NCBI GenBank assembly: GCA_003232595.1
Contig: QIIJ01000638.1
Span: forward strand, 1-10,562
Length of the DNA stretch: 10,562 nucleotides
DNA from: Aurantimonadaceae bacterium
GTDB taxonomy: Bacteria; Pseudomonadota; Alphaproteobacteria; Rhizobiales; Rhizobiaceae
Reading direction: 5' to 3'
Every line of letters begins with the position of its first letter. Position 1 is the first letter of the stretch. Positions 1 through 7,570 of the stretch are shown here, one piece after another. A program made the translations under genes and the position numbers. The notes under the pieces are model-generated. The model was not told where the DNA came from. It did no database searches and saw only the letters and a list, made by a program, of their open reading frames with translations.

Positions 1-866
1 ACCTGGGAAATCGACAGCCGGGCCTTTTCCAGATGACGGAAAAGGCCCGGCAAAAAGGTCCTGATGGTCACACCGTCGCTGCAGGAATTTTGAAGCCTTG
101 CCACAACATCTTCAGGCAGGTTAGGGCCGGTGCACAAACACCAGTTCGATGCAAAAAAGCTCGAAAGACTGCGCGCCTTCAAAGCGGTTTCAATCAGGTT
201 TGCCCCAAAAGCTCCACCACCGATAGTAACAATCACATCAAATGCCTCAATCTGCTGACTATCGGGGACTGCCTCTGCGCGGACAAACCCGGTGTAGTGG
301 AGCTTATCCTTTACCCTTCCTGCCAGCGGGTAGGTATCATCAAGGGCAATCAATTGCGGGTCACTGTGAACCAGTATCGCATCAACATATTTATCAATAT
401 AAGCAAGGGTTTCTTCATTGCGGCCAACCTTGCGCTTTTCCTGCGATGTCACGACCATTGGCGGACAGGGTCGTTTTCGGGCCTCATCAAGCATGGCGGT
501 GATTTCACCGCGCACCACTCTTCGCCCGAACGGCCATGCCTCAAACAGGATCAGATCGGGGTTCAAGTGGCTGAAAATTTCGAGCAGTTTCTCTTTGCGA
601 TTTGCCATATATTCATCGGTAAGCGGCTCACCGCTGCCATCCACATTAAAGGAATAGTCGGCGGCACCGGCCTTGATTGGTGGCAGATAGTGAATACTTT
701 CGGCATCAACCTCTATACCGGGAAGGGGTTCACCGCCAAAAATAATTTCAGTTGAAAATCCGGCTTTGGCAAACCCCTGACACAGTCTGCGGGCGCGAAA
801 CACATGGCCGACGCCCAAAAGATGCTGTACATAAAACAGGATTTTTTTGCGGACCGCCCGGGTCAT
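1..866 (-). CDS. MurG-like glycosyltransferase, 3'-truncated by window edge
   Basis: An open frame of 288 codons starts at the ATG at 866-864 and is still open at base 1, so only the C-terminus is missing. The start overlaps the stop of the upstream gene as ATGA, which implies translational coupling. The N-terminus has the glycine-rich loop LLGVGHVFRARR (about residues 16-27), comparable to the GLGHLRRS loop of the neighbouring fused enzyme. A second glycine cluster, TIGGGAFG, lies at about 214-221. The visible end, FLPGLFRHLEKARLSISQ, corresponds to the stretch just before the GYNT donor-site motif in this family, so that motif probably lies just outside the window. These features fit the predicted glycosyltransferases of COG4671 (MurG-like, GT-B fold, nucleotide-sugar donor). 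No signal peptide or membrane segment is apparent, suggesting a cytosolic or membrane-peripheral enzyme. It probably adds a sugar in the same glycan pathway as ugd; donor and acceptor are unknown. Confidence 0.85.
   Translation of the reverse strand, partial: MTRAVRKKILFYVQHLLGVGHVFRARRLCQGFAKAGFSTEIIFGGEPLPGIEVDAESIHYLPPIKAGAADYSFNVDGSGEPLTDEYMANRKEKLLEIFSHLNPDLILFEAWPFGRRVVRGEITAMLDEARKRPCPPMVVTSQEKRKVGRNEETLAYIDKYVDAILVHSDPQLIALDDTYPLAGRVKDKLHYTGFVRAEAVPDSQQIEAFDVIVTIGGGAFGANLIETALKARSLSSFFASNWCLCTGPNLPEDVVARLQNSCSDGVTIRTFLPGLFRHLEKARLSISQ
17..51. repeat. Perfect 14-bp inverted repeat, 7-nt loop
   Basis: GCCGGGCCTTTTCC at 17-30 is exactly complementary to GGAAAAGGCCCGGC at 38-51, with AGATGAC between. 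It lies inside the coding sequence of the partial glycosyltransferase, whose protein sequence stays family-like across it. Neither strand has a T-run after the stem, so it is not a standard intrinsic terminator. It could form a strong hairpin in the mRNA or be a chance result of codon choice. Confidence 0.75.
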
Positions 867-3328
867 TTTATTTCAGTGGCAATTGTAGCCGCGCCGCCAT
901 TGAGCAACTCCACCAGCAAGGAGATTTCATTAGCAGCGTTAAAACCCTTTTCCACCCGCTTGCGCCCGTCTTCACCAAAACGGGCGCGCAATTCAGGATC
1001 GCAAGCAAGTTTCCCGATCGCATCTGCCAGCAGTGCCGGATTGTCTGGCTCCACCAGCAAACCGTTTGCACCATCCTCAATCAGTTCGGGAATGCCGGAA
1101 ATCGGTGTCGAAATACAAACCAGTTTCTGGCTTTGGGCTTCGACAATCACATTTGGAAGACCATCACGATCACCATCAGCGGCAATACGGCAGGGCAGAA
1201 CAAATAAATCGCTTGCCCGATAAGTATCAAGAACCGTCTGTTGCGATTGGGAGCCGCGAAAATCCAGGTTTTCAGACAGGCCAAGGCGCTTTCCCTGTTG
1301 TTTCAACTTATTCAGCAATGGACCACCGCCAATATGGGTCCAGCGCCAGAAAATATCTCCGGGCAGCAATGCCAAGGCGTCGAGAAGTGTATCAAGCCCC
1401 TTTTTCTCCACCGCACGGCCAACAGTGACGATCTGTATCGGGTCATTCCTGTCGCTGCCATTGCGGTTGGAAGGCCCGGATTCCGGCAGGGTAAAACGTT
1501 CCAGATTCAAGCCGTGATAAACCAGTTGAACTTTTTCGCTCCTGCTTGCAAGACCCTGAAGGTGTAGAGCACCTCCCGCAGTACAGGTTACCGTCCATTC
1601 CGCGTCATTGAGTTTTTCCGATAATTCCCAGTCCGGTGAGGTCCAGATATCCTTGGCATGAGCAGAATAGGCAAAAGGCAGTTGCCGTATCGTACCGGCA
1701 TATCGGGTGACGCTGCCTGGCGTGTGAATAAAATGCCCATAGAGGAAAGTAAAATCTGACGGTAATTCAGCTGCCAGCACCAGCGCCTGCCCCCAGCGAC
1801 GTATTCTGTTGGGCGTCCGGTCGCGCAATAAATCGTGCAACCAGATTTTTCGCGCCCTGCGATAGCCTTTCATGTGTCGTGCCCGCCACCAGGATTTTAA
1901 AAAACGCCAAGGTTCCTGATAGAGATATTCAGGCAGATAGTTGATTTCGGCTGAGATTTCCTGATGCACCGGATGGCGTTTACTGTCTGTCGGGTGGCGC
2001 AAGGATACAATCTGTAAATCAAATCCGGCTTTTTCCAGCGATAGAATTTCCTGGGCAATAAAGGTTTCCGAAAGGCGCGGATAGCCTTTCAGGATAACAG
2101 CAATCCTGCCGGTTCTGGCAGGTACCATCGCGCTCTGCCGCAGGGCGACTTCGACTTGATCGCAGACTTTTTCCAAACCGGCCAGATCTATATGATGATC
2201 CGACTGGGAAGGCTTTGGCCGATCCGGCAAATCACGCAATACCGTTGCCATGATTTCCGCATCGTCGGCCTTTTCCGCCTCAAGCATCGAAACCCAGCCA
2301 AGCTCACTTGCCCGTTCTGCCCGGATCAATTGCTCTTCCCGCGGTTCTGTCCGGGGCATGAACAATGCCGGGCGGTCAAATGACAAGATTTCGCAAAATG
2401 TATTGTACCCGCACATGCCAATAACGGCGGCGGAGTTGTTTAAGATGGTTTCCAGTTCATTGTCGAAATCTATTACGGTGATATTCTTCAGTTTTTCGGC
2501 ACGCAGATGAATTTCCTCCTGGGTTTCGCCCTTCATGAAGGGGCCGAGAACCATAACCAGCGGAAATGTCAGCCGTCGGTTGTGCTCACGTGCAGCAAGC
2601 ACATTGCGCATCAGCCCAGCTCCATCACCACCACCGCCAGCCGTTACCAGAATGTAATTTTGTGGCAGATTATGAGCCATGTGATGTTCGGTGGACGGAA
2701 TTTCACGGCGCAGAAATCCAGTATAGGTAATACGTTCCTCCAGCCCTTCCGGCAGATCAATTCCCTGCAATGGCTGCCAGAAGGATTTAGGACCATAGAC
2801 CCATATCTGGTCATAGAGCTCATCAATGCGGGCCGGGACATTCTTTTTGGTCCATTCCCTTTCCAGCAATTCGGCAGAATCCAGCACATCCCGCAAACCC
2901 AGCACCAGCGTTGTGCCCCGTTTTTTGAGCGCTATCAGGGTGGTCTCAAGTTCACCACGCAGACCCAGCGGCTCCTTGTCGACAATCATGATATGGGGGT
3001 CAAAGGCCTCGGCAGTGCCTTCGATTACCGAGCGGCGCATTTCAAGGGTGTCTTCAAGATCGATATGATCGCCAATCGAAGTATAATCACCATTATAGAG
3101 CTTGATAACGCTCGGGATTTTGACAAAATCGACCCGGGCTCGGAAATCAAAGGCACCAGCAATCTGGGAACCGGAGATGATCAGGACGGTTACCCCTTTG
3201 AACCGTTCCACCAGTGCATGGGCGATAGCCCTGCTGCGCCTTAAATGGCCCAGCCCGAATGTATCATGGCTATACATTAGAATGCGGATGTTATCCAACC
3301 GCTTCATGCCGGCGGGTTCTGGGTTCAT
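863..3328 (-). CDS. Two-domain glycosyltransferase: MurG-like + GT4
   Basis: This 821-residue protein holds two complete GT-B enzymes in one frame. Residues about 14-395 are a COG4671/MurG-like glycosyltransferase: HDTFGLGHLRRS at 21-32, TAGGGGDG at 229-236, GYNTFCEIL at 307-315, and PREEQLIRAERASELG at 329-344. Residues about 408-815 are a GT4-type transferase with an acceptor-side start VILKGYPRLSETFIAQEI, a VGRAVEKKGLD segment at about 636-646, and the donor motif DGLPNVIVEA at 722-731. That motif is a D-X7-E version of the usual E-X7-E. Each domain is close to the usual length of a free-standing enzyme (about 380-420). No membrane segment is evident. It follows ugd by 66 bases and overlaps the next glycosyltransferase by ATGA, so it is probably co-transcribed and builds the same glycan. 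An alternative start is Met8 (ATG at 3307-3305), which fits the domain border equally well; neither start has a strong ribosome binding site. Confidence 0.85.
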   Translation of the reverse strand: MNPEPAGMKRLDNIRILMYSHDTFGLGHLRRSRAIAHALVERFKGVTVLIISGSQIAGAFDFRARVDFVKIPSVIKLYNGDYTSIGDHIDLEDTLEMRRSVIEGTAEAFDPHIMIVDKEPLGLRGELETTLIALKKRGTTLVLGLRDVLDSAELLEREWTKKNVPARIDELYDQIWVYGPKSFWQPLQGIDLPEGLEERITYTGFLRREIPSTEHHMAHNLPQNYILVTAGGGGDGAGLMRNVLAAREHNRRLTFPLVMVLGPFMKGETQEEIHLRAEKLKNITVIDFDNELETILNNSAAVIGMCGYNTFCEILSFDRPALFMPRTEPREEQLIRAERASELGWVSMLEAEKADDAEIMATVLRDLPDRPKPSQSDHHIDLAGLEKVCDQVEVALRQSAMVPARTGRIAVILKGYPRLSETFIAQEILSLEKAGFDLQIVSLRHPTDSKRHPVHQEISAEINYLPEYLYQEPWRFLKSWWRARHMKGYRRARKIWLHDLLRDRTPNRIRRWGQALVLAAELPSDFTFLYGHFIHTPGSVTRYAGTIRQLPFAYSAHAKDIWTSPDWELSEKLNDAEWTVTCTAGGALHLQGLASRSEKVQLVYHGLNLERFTLPESGPSNRNGSDRNDPIQIVTVGRAVEKKGLDTLLDALALLPGDIFWRWTHIGGGPLLNKLKQQGKRLGLSENLDFRGSQSQQTVLDTYRASDLFVLPCRIAADGDRDGLPNVIVEAQSQKLVCISTPISGIPELIEDGANGLLVEPDNPALLADAIGKLACDPELRARFGEDGRKRVEKGFNAANEISLLVELLNGGAATIATEIK

Positions 3329-3394
3329 GGCCTACTGTTCTTGATTTTTTAGATGGCGTGGACCCTATGCCCAATTCCGACAGCCTGCAACAAT

Positions 3395-4762
3395 TTATCC
3401 TGACTGCGCGGCAATTTGTTCACCGTTGATAGCTGGCCTGCCCAAAGAGTAGTAGTCAATGCCCTGTTCGGCCATTTTGTAGCGATTATAAAGATTGCGA
3501 AAGTCGATCACCACGGGCGACCTCATTGCAGGAACAAGACTTGCCCAGTCAATATCCCTGAATTCCTCCCACTCTGTCAGCATCAAAACAGCGTCGGCAT
3601 CCCTGGTGGCGGCAATGACAGATGCAGCAGTCTCAAGGTCCGGAATAGCTGTTTTTGCGGTTTCCATCGCCTGCGGGTCATAGGCAACAATATTGGCGCC
3701 TTGTTTTTGCAGCAAAGGGATGATGACAGTTGAGGCCGCCGAGCGAATATCATCTGTATTGGCCTTGAATGCCAGGCCAAGTACAGCAATTTTTTTGCCG
3801 GACAAATCAATATTGCCATTGCATTGATCATGCCAGGACCGGGCACAGAATTCGGCAATTCTTTTACCCAGTCGCCGGATGTGAAAGGAATTGGACGCCA
3901 CAACTGATTCAACAATGTGAACCGGACAGTCCGCCTCCTGTGCCTGGATAGTCAGGGCCAGGGTATCTTTTGGAAAACACGATCCGCCATAGCCGGGGCC
4001 CGGTTTAAGAAAAGCTTTGCCAATCCGCTCATCAAGCCCCAATGCTTCTGACAGCGCCTCCACATCGGCCCCGACAGAATCACACAAATTGGCCATTTCA
4101 TTGATAAATGCGACCTTGGTGGCAAGGAACGCATTGGCCGAATATTTGATCAGTTCAGAGGTTTCCAGCGTGGTGAAAACAATTGCAACACCATCGTCAG
4201 TAAAGGACGCGTAAAGTTGTTCCATTGTCGCGCGGGCCTGAGCATCCCTCACGCCAACAACAATTCTGTCTGGCCTCTTGAAATCCCGGACTGCACTGCC
4301 CTCGCGCAGAAATTCCGGATTGGAGACTACAGAAAATTCCGCGTCAGGGTTTTGCCGGGCAATAATCCGTTCAATCCGGGTGCAGGTGCCGACGGGAACT
4401 GTGGATTTGACGATAATAAGGGTCTGACCCTCAAGTGAGCAGGCAATTTGCCGGGCTGCGGTTTCAACATAGGATAAATCTGAACGACCGTCATCTCCTT
4501 GCGGTGTTCCCACAGCAATAAATACAATGTCTGCCTGCGCCACACTTACAGGCAGATCAGTGGTGAAATGTAGTTGCCCCCGCTCCTGTCCCCTCGCCAG
4601 CACTTTGCCAAGACCAGGCTCATAAATCGGGATTTCACCCAGGTTGAGATTGTCAATCTTCTTATCATCAACATCAACACAGGTGACATCAAATCCGATA
4701 TCGCAAAGACATACCCCTGTTACCAGACCGACATAGCCGGTTCCAATTACCGTAATTTTCAT
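3395..4762 (-). CDS. ugd: UDP-glucose 6-dehydrogenase
   Basis: The enzyme oxidises UDP-glucose to UDP-glucuronate with two NAD+ in the cytosol, supplying a donor for capsule, exopolysaccharide or lipopolysaccharide sugars. The 455 residues are full length for the bacterial family. Seen in order: the NAD-binding Rossmann loop GTGYVGLVTG (7-16), FIAVGTPQ (81-88), STVPVG (120-125), NPEFLREG (148-155), the ELIKYSANAFLA segment with Lys206 and Asn210, the catalytic cysteine in GPGYGGSCFPKD (Cys262), and the C-terminal UDP-binding part with LGLAFKANTDDIR (328-340). The start ATG at 4762-4760 has AGGG at 4771-4768, five bases upstream. It is first in a minus-strand run with the two glycosyltransferase genes, which indicates that glucuronate, or a sugar derived from it, enters their product. 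GDP-mannose dehydrogenase is a relative, but the overall match is better to the Ugd/TuaD/RkpK group. Confidence 0.96.
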   Translation of the reverse strand: MKITVIGTGYVGLVTGVCLCDIGFDVTCVDVDDKKIDNLNLGEIPIYEPGLGKVLARGQERGQLHFTTDLPVSVAQADIVFIAVGTPQGDDGRSDLSYVETAARQIACSLEGQTLIIVKSTVPVGTCTRIERIIARQNPDAEFSVVSNPEFLREGSAVRDFKRPDRIVVGVRDAQARATMEQLYASFTDDGVAIVFTTLETSELIKYSANAFLATKVAFINEMANLCDSVGADVEALSEALGLDERIGKAFLKPGPGYGGSCFPKDTLALTIQAQEADCPVHIVESVVASNSFHIRRLGKRIAEFCARSWHDQCNGNIDLSGKKIAVLGLAFKANTDDIRSAASTVIIPLLQKQGANIVAYDPQAMETAKTAIPDLETAASVIAATRDADAVLMLTEWEEFRDIDWASLVPAMRSPVVIDFRNLYNRYKMAEQGIDYYSLGRPAINGEQIAAQSG

Positions 4763-4808
4763 CTTGACCCTGATATCGCCTGCGTCAGTTTAACCTGGAA
4801 ATTCAATA

Positions 4809-4994
4809 TCAATTTTCCATGACCTCAATCGTTGGATTTGCATTGCAAACCCGGCAAAACCGGCAAAATGCCAGCGTGTTGGCGCAGCTATAACGGATAA
4901 CTTCAGTTATTGCACCGGAAAAATCACCCTTATCGCCATCAGCAATCTGAGCGTTGAACAAAGCTGTTTTCACTATCTGGTTGAGTGCGTTCAT
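4809..4994 (-). CDS. Doubtful 61-residue small ORF
   Basis: A 61-codon frame sits upstream of ugd on the same strand, ending 46 bases before the ugd start. The product is not recognised. The first half is polar with a possible short helix (MNALNQIVKTALFNAQ). The second half contains a cysteine-rich stretch, FCRFCRVC (about 43-50). That stretch is encoded by a tandem 9-base duplication and could reflect the repeat, not a metal site. No Shine-Dalgarno sequence precedes the ATG. Codon use does not differ clearly from neighbours. It could be a small protein or leader peptide, but chance is at least as likely. Confidence 0.22.
   Translation of the reverse strand: MNALNQIVKTALFNAQIADGDKGDFSGAITEVIRYSCANTLAFCRFCRVCNANPTIEVMEN
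4845..4868. repeat. Short GCAAA repeat with 9-bp period
   Basis: CCGGCAAAA occurs twice in tandem at 4851-4859 and 4860-4868. A third GCAAA lies one period earlier at 4845-4849, and it is also the right arm of TTTGC-ATT-GCAAA (4837-4849). The cluster lies in the ugd/GGDEF-EAL divergent spacer. It may be a regulator binding array or a simple slippage duplication. Confidence 0.55.
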
Positions 4995-5089
4995 GTTGAA
5001 TTAATTATGAGCAAAGATTTCTGTACCGTTCATGATCGGGTTACCATCACTGTGTATTGTGAAAACTCTGATTGTCTGGGGACAATGCT

Positions 5090-7456
5090 GTGAAGCGTAA
5101 CAATATATTCAGTAACAACGAAGTTGAAAAGCGTGTGCCTAAGGAGATTTACTTGTCTCTGGTTGCATCTTTGTACGCAGACAAGAAATCCCTGGTATTT
5201 GGAATGTTGGGTTCGTCACTGACAATTTTTGTCATGGGGATAAAAACCGGATCACTGCCACTGTATTTGTTTGCCGTATTCCTCATACTGGTGGGCCTGA
5301 TGCGTTGGATTGATGCTTTTGCATTTGATAAAGTCAAAGACACCGTTTCCAGCCGGGCCAGTATCAACAACTGGGAAACCCGATATACTGCGGGTGCTGC
5401 AATTTATTCAGCAATATTGGGAGCCTGGTGTTTCTACAGCTTTTATGTTCTTGATGATACCGTTGCGCAATTGATAGCCACATCGGCAACACTAGTTAAC
5501 ATGATAGGCGTATTCGGGCGTAATTTCGGCATCAAACGCCTGGTAAATATTCAAATGGTGCTTTTGAGCGGCCCACTGGTAGCCGGGCTGATTTCCCATC
5601 TCGATCCCTATCTGACGCTTCTTGCGGTCATGTTGTTGCCCTTTGTTTTGAGCGCAAGAGCCATCGCTGACCGTCTTCGCAGTACATTGCTGGCGGCAGT
5701 CATTGGTAAAAACAAGGTGAGTAAACTGGCACAGCAATTCGACACAGCACTCAACAATATGCCTCAGGGCCTGTGTATGTTTGATGAACATTCAAACCTT
5801 GTTGTTGCCAATGAAAAAGCCACTCAGTTGATGGGCATCGATTTCGCCAGGCAAACCGGCAGTAGTTTTCGCAGCCTGATTTCGAGTTGCGTGAAAAACA
5901 ATCTGATTACAGCCAGGGATTCCAGGCGGTTGCTGCAACATATGGAAAAATACACAAACGAGGCCAATGTTCCGCCAATTCAGGTTCGGGTATCCGAAGA
6001 GCGGACATTGCAGTTCACATTTCAACACATGGAAAATGGCGGTACGGTCGCAGTGTTTGAAGATATTTCAGAGCGGCTTGCGGCTGAAAAGAAGATCAAG
6101 CATATGGCACGCTATGATTCTCTGACCGGACTTCCCAACAGAGCCTATTTCAGAGCCTTGATGAACAGTGCTCTCTCAAAATGCAACTCAGAGCGCAATT
6201 GTGCTGTGCTGGTACTCGATATCGACGAATTCAAGCAGGTCAACGACACTTTGGGTCACCCTGTTGGTGACGAATTGTTGCGTGGTGTCGCTGACAGGCT
6301 GAAAAGCATTGCCGGCAAAAATTACCCGGTCTCAAGATTTGGCGGCGATGAGTTTGTCGTACTACTACCGGAATTGCGTTGCCAGGAAGAGGCATCCGCA
6401 CTTGCAGGAATCATCATCGACGTTTTAAAAACCACCTTCCGAGCCGGTGGGCACGAAATTGTCGTCGGGGCCAGCATTGGAATTTCCTCGACAATCGACA
6501 GCCTTGCAAATGCAGATACCCTGCTTCGCAATGCCGATTTGGCGTTGTACCGCGCGAAAACCCAAAGCAAGGGTGTCTGGCGATTCTATCAGCCGGAAAT
6601 GGGTGTGCAGATGGAGGCCCGTCTCGGGCTGGAAAGTGATTTGCGACAGGCGCTGCGCAATGATGAGATGCATGTGGTTTTTCAGCCGCTGATTAATGTA
6701 AAATCCCACCGAATTACCACCTGTGAGGCGCTGGTGCGCTGGCAACATCCGGAAATAGGCAACATTCCACCATCAAACTTTATTCCATTGGCAGAGGAGA
6801 TGGGACTGATTGTCGAAATCGGCCAATGGGTATTAAACCGTGCCTGTATTGAATGCAGCAAATGGTCAAACAGCGTTTGTGTAGCAGTTAATTTGTCAGC
6901 CATACAATTCAAGCGCGGCGACATTGTCGATACGGTCAAGAATGCGCTTGCGGTTTCCGGATTGCCACCCAACAGGCTGGAGCTTGAAATTACTGAAAGC
7001 GTTATGCTGCAGGATCTGGAAGAAACGCGGATTATACTGGACAGATTGTGCGAAATTGGCGTCCAGATATCACTGGACGATTTTGGCACCGGTTATTCAA
7101 GCCTGAGCTATCTGCATAATTTACCGCTGCATAAGGTCAAGATCGATCGCTCCTTTGTCATGGAAATCAATACGGATGAGAAATCCCTGACCCTCTGCAA
7201 GAATATTGCCCAGATGGGCAAGCAACTTGGATTGTCCGTTGTGGTTGAAGGTGTTGAAACCGAAGAACAGCTTGAAACTGTTACCAGGGAAGTTAATCTC
7301 GACGAGGTCCAGGGGTTTTTATTCTCGCCGCCCTTGTCTGCAGACCGTATTATCGAGATGGTATCAGCATTCAGCAAAAGCGCTGTTAATCCGGTTGGCG
7401 GGAATTTAAAAACAATCCGGTCCTCCATAAATGCGCCCAAATCTGAAACCAGTTGA
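5090..7456 (+). CDS. Membrane PAS-GGDEF-EAL cyclic-di-GMP enzyme
   Basis: Predicted to make and/or degrade cyclic di-GMP at the inner membrane. The GTG start at 5090 is chosen because GGGGA lies at 5078-5082, seven bases upstream; a TTG six codons earlier (5072) gives 794 instead of 788 residues. From the GTG: a short cytosolic tail, then about five or six hydrophobic segments (about 35-192, an unassigned membrane sensor), a PAS_7-like domain starting ALNNMPQGLCMFD (about 214-330), a GGDEF domain (about 338-500) with intact GGDEF at 418-422 and DSLTGLPNR, and an EAL domain (about 512-765). The EAL set is complete: EALVRW (546-551), NLSA, LEITES, SLDDFGTGYSS, KIDRSF, VVVEGVE, QGF. The position where GGDEF proteins carry the inhibitory RxxD reads GKNY, so product inhibition at that site is unlikely. 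Net direction (synthesis or breakdown) cannot be read from sequence. It is divergent from the ugd operon, and many glycan systems are controlled by cyclic di-GMP, but a link here is inference. Confidence 0.93.
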   Translation: MKRNNIFSNNEVEKRVPKEIYLSLVASLYADKKSLVFGMLGSSLTIFVMGIKTGSLPLYLFAVFLILVGLMRWIDAFAFDKVKDTVSSRASINNWETRYTAGAAIYSAILGAWCFYSFYVLDDTVAQLIATSATLVNMIGVFGRNFGIKRLVNIQMVLLSGPLVAGLISHLDPYLTLLAVMLLPFVLSARAIADRLRSTLLAAVIGKNKVSKLAQQFDTALNNMPQGLCMFDEHSNLVVANEKATQLMGIDFARQTGSSFRSLISSCVKNNLITARDSRRLLQHMEKYTNEANVPPIQVRVSEERTLQFTFQHMENGGTVAVFEDISERLAAEKKIKHMARYDSLTGLPNRAYFRALMNSALSKCNSERNCAVLVLDIDEFKQVNDTLGHPVGDELLRGVADRLKSIAGKNYPVSRFGGDEFVVLLPELRCQEEASALAGIIIDVLKTTFRAGGHEIVVGASIGISSTIDSLANADTLLRNADLALYRAKTQSKGVWRFYQPEMGVQMEARLGLESDLRQALRNDEMHVVFQPLINVKSHRITTCEALVRWQHPEIGNIPPSNFIPLAEEMGLIVEIGQWVLNRACIECSKWSNSVCVAVNLSAIQFKRGDIVDTVKNALAVSGLPPNRLELEITESVMLQDLEETRIILDRLCEIGVQISLDDFGTGYSSLSYLHNLPLHKVKIDRSFVMEINTDEKSLTLCKNIAQMGKQLGLSVVVEGVETEEQLETVTREVNLDEVQGFLFSPPLSADRIIEMVSAFSKSAVNPVGGNLKTIRSSINAPKSETS

Positions 7457-7462
7457 CCATCA

Positions 7463-7491
7463 TTAACTGTCAATAAAAAATTAACTATAAT
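7463..7491 (+). promoter_or_regulatory. Candidate sigma-70 promoter for acyltransferase gene
   Basis: TTAACT at 7463-7468 and a perfect TATAAT at 7486-7491 are separated by 17 bases, in an A/T-rich gap between the GGDEF-EAL gene and the acyltransferase gene. Transcription would start near 7498, giving a leader of about 70 bases. The -35 matches four of six consensus bases. Confidence 0.5.
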
Positions 7492-7516
7492 ATACAATTC
7501 ACCGCTTTTCTTGTGG

Positions 7517-7532
7517 TTAATAAAGTGTTAAC
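7517..7532 (+). promoter_or_regulatory. CtrA-type site TTAA-N7-TTAAC
   Basis: TTAATAAAGTGTTAAC at 7517-7532 matches the alphaproteobacterial CtrA consensus TTAA-N7-TTAAC exactly. It lies 38 bases upstream of the preferred acyltransferase start and downstream of the candidate TATAAT promoter. Binding there would block that promoter, or could activate a second promoter starting closer to the gene. Two more TTAAC half-sites lie at 7463-7467 and 7481-7485. The region is A/T-rich, so chance is possible. Confidence 0.5.
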
Positions 7533-7570
7533 AAATCCCTTAAGTAAAACCAGTGCTTACAGGGGCAAAA

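Larger units (their letters stand above)
4763..5089. other. Divergent intergenic spacer
   Basis: This 327-base region separates ugd (leftward) from the GGDEF-EAL gene (rightward), so it should hold promoters for both. I found no convincing -35/-10 pair on either strand. It contains a doubtful 61-codon minus-strand frame (4809-4994), a short 9-base-period repeat (4845-4868) and a near-palindrome TTTGC-ATT-GCAAA at 4837-4849 that could be an operator. No RNA gene or terminator was recognised. Confidence 0.6.

Noticed and set aside
33..755. 240-codon open frame on the plus strand
   Set aside because: It is antisense to the partial MurG-like glycosyltransferase, whose minus-strand protein has clear family motifs. 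The plus-strand translation has none.
2100..2150. Possible sequencing error joining two glycosyltransferase genes
   Set aside because: The frame is continuous, with family-like sequence on both sides and no internal ribosome site of note before Met401. A natural fusion is the simpler reading, although it cannot be excluded from the sequence alone.
2507..3244. 245-codon open frame on the plus strand
   Set aside because: It is a shadow of the N-terminal glycosyltransferase domain on the minus strand, with no recognisable domain or ribosome site.
3329..3394. 66-base gap between ugd and the fused glycosyltransferase, checked for a terminator or promoter
   Set aside because: No convincing hairpin with T-run or -35/-10 pair was found, so the genes are left as one probable transcript.
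7453..7480. TTGAC...GTCAA inverted repeat after the GGDEF-EAL gene, considered as a terminator
   Set aside because: It has five A/T-rich pairs, an 11-base loop and no T-run.
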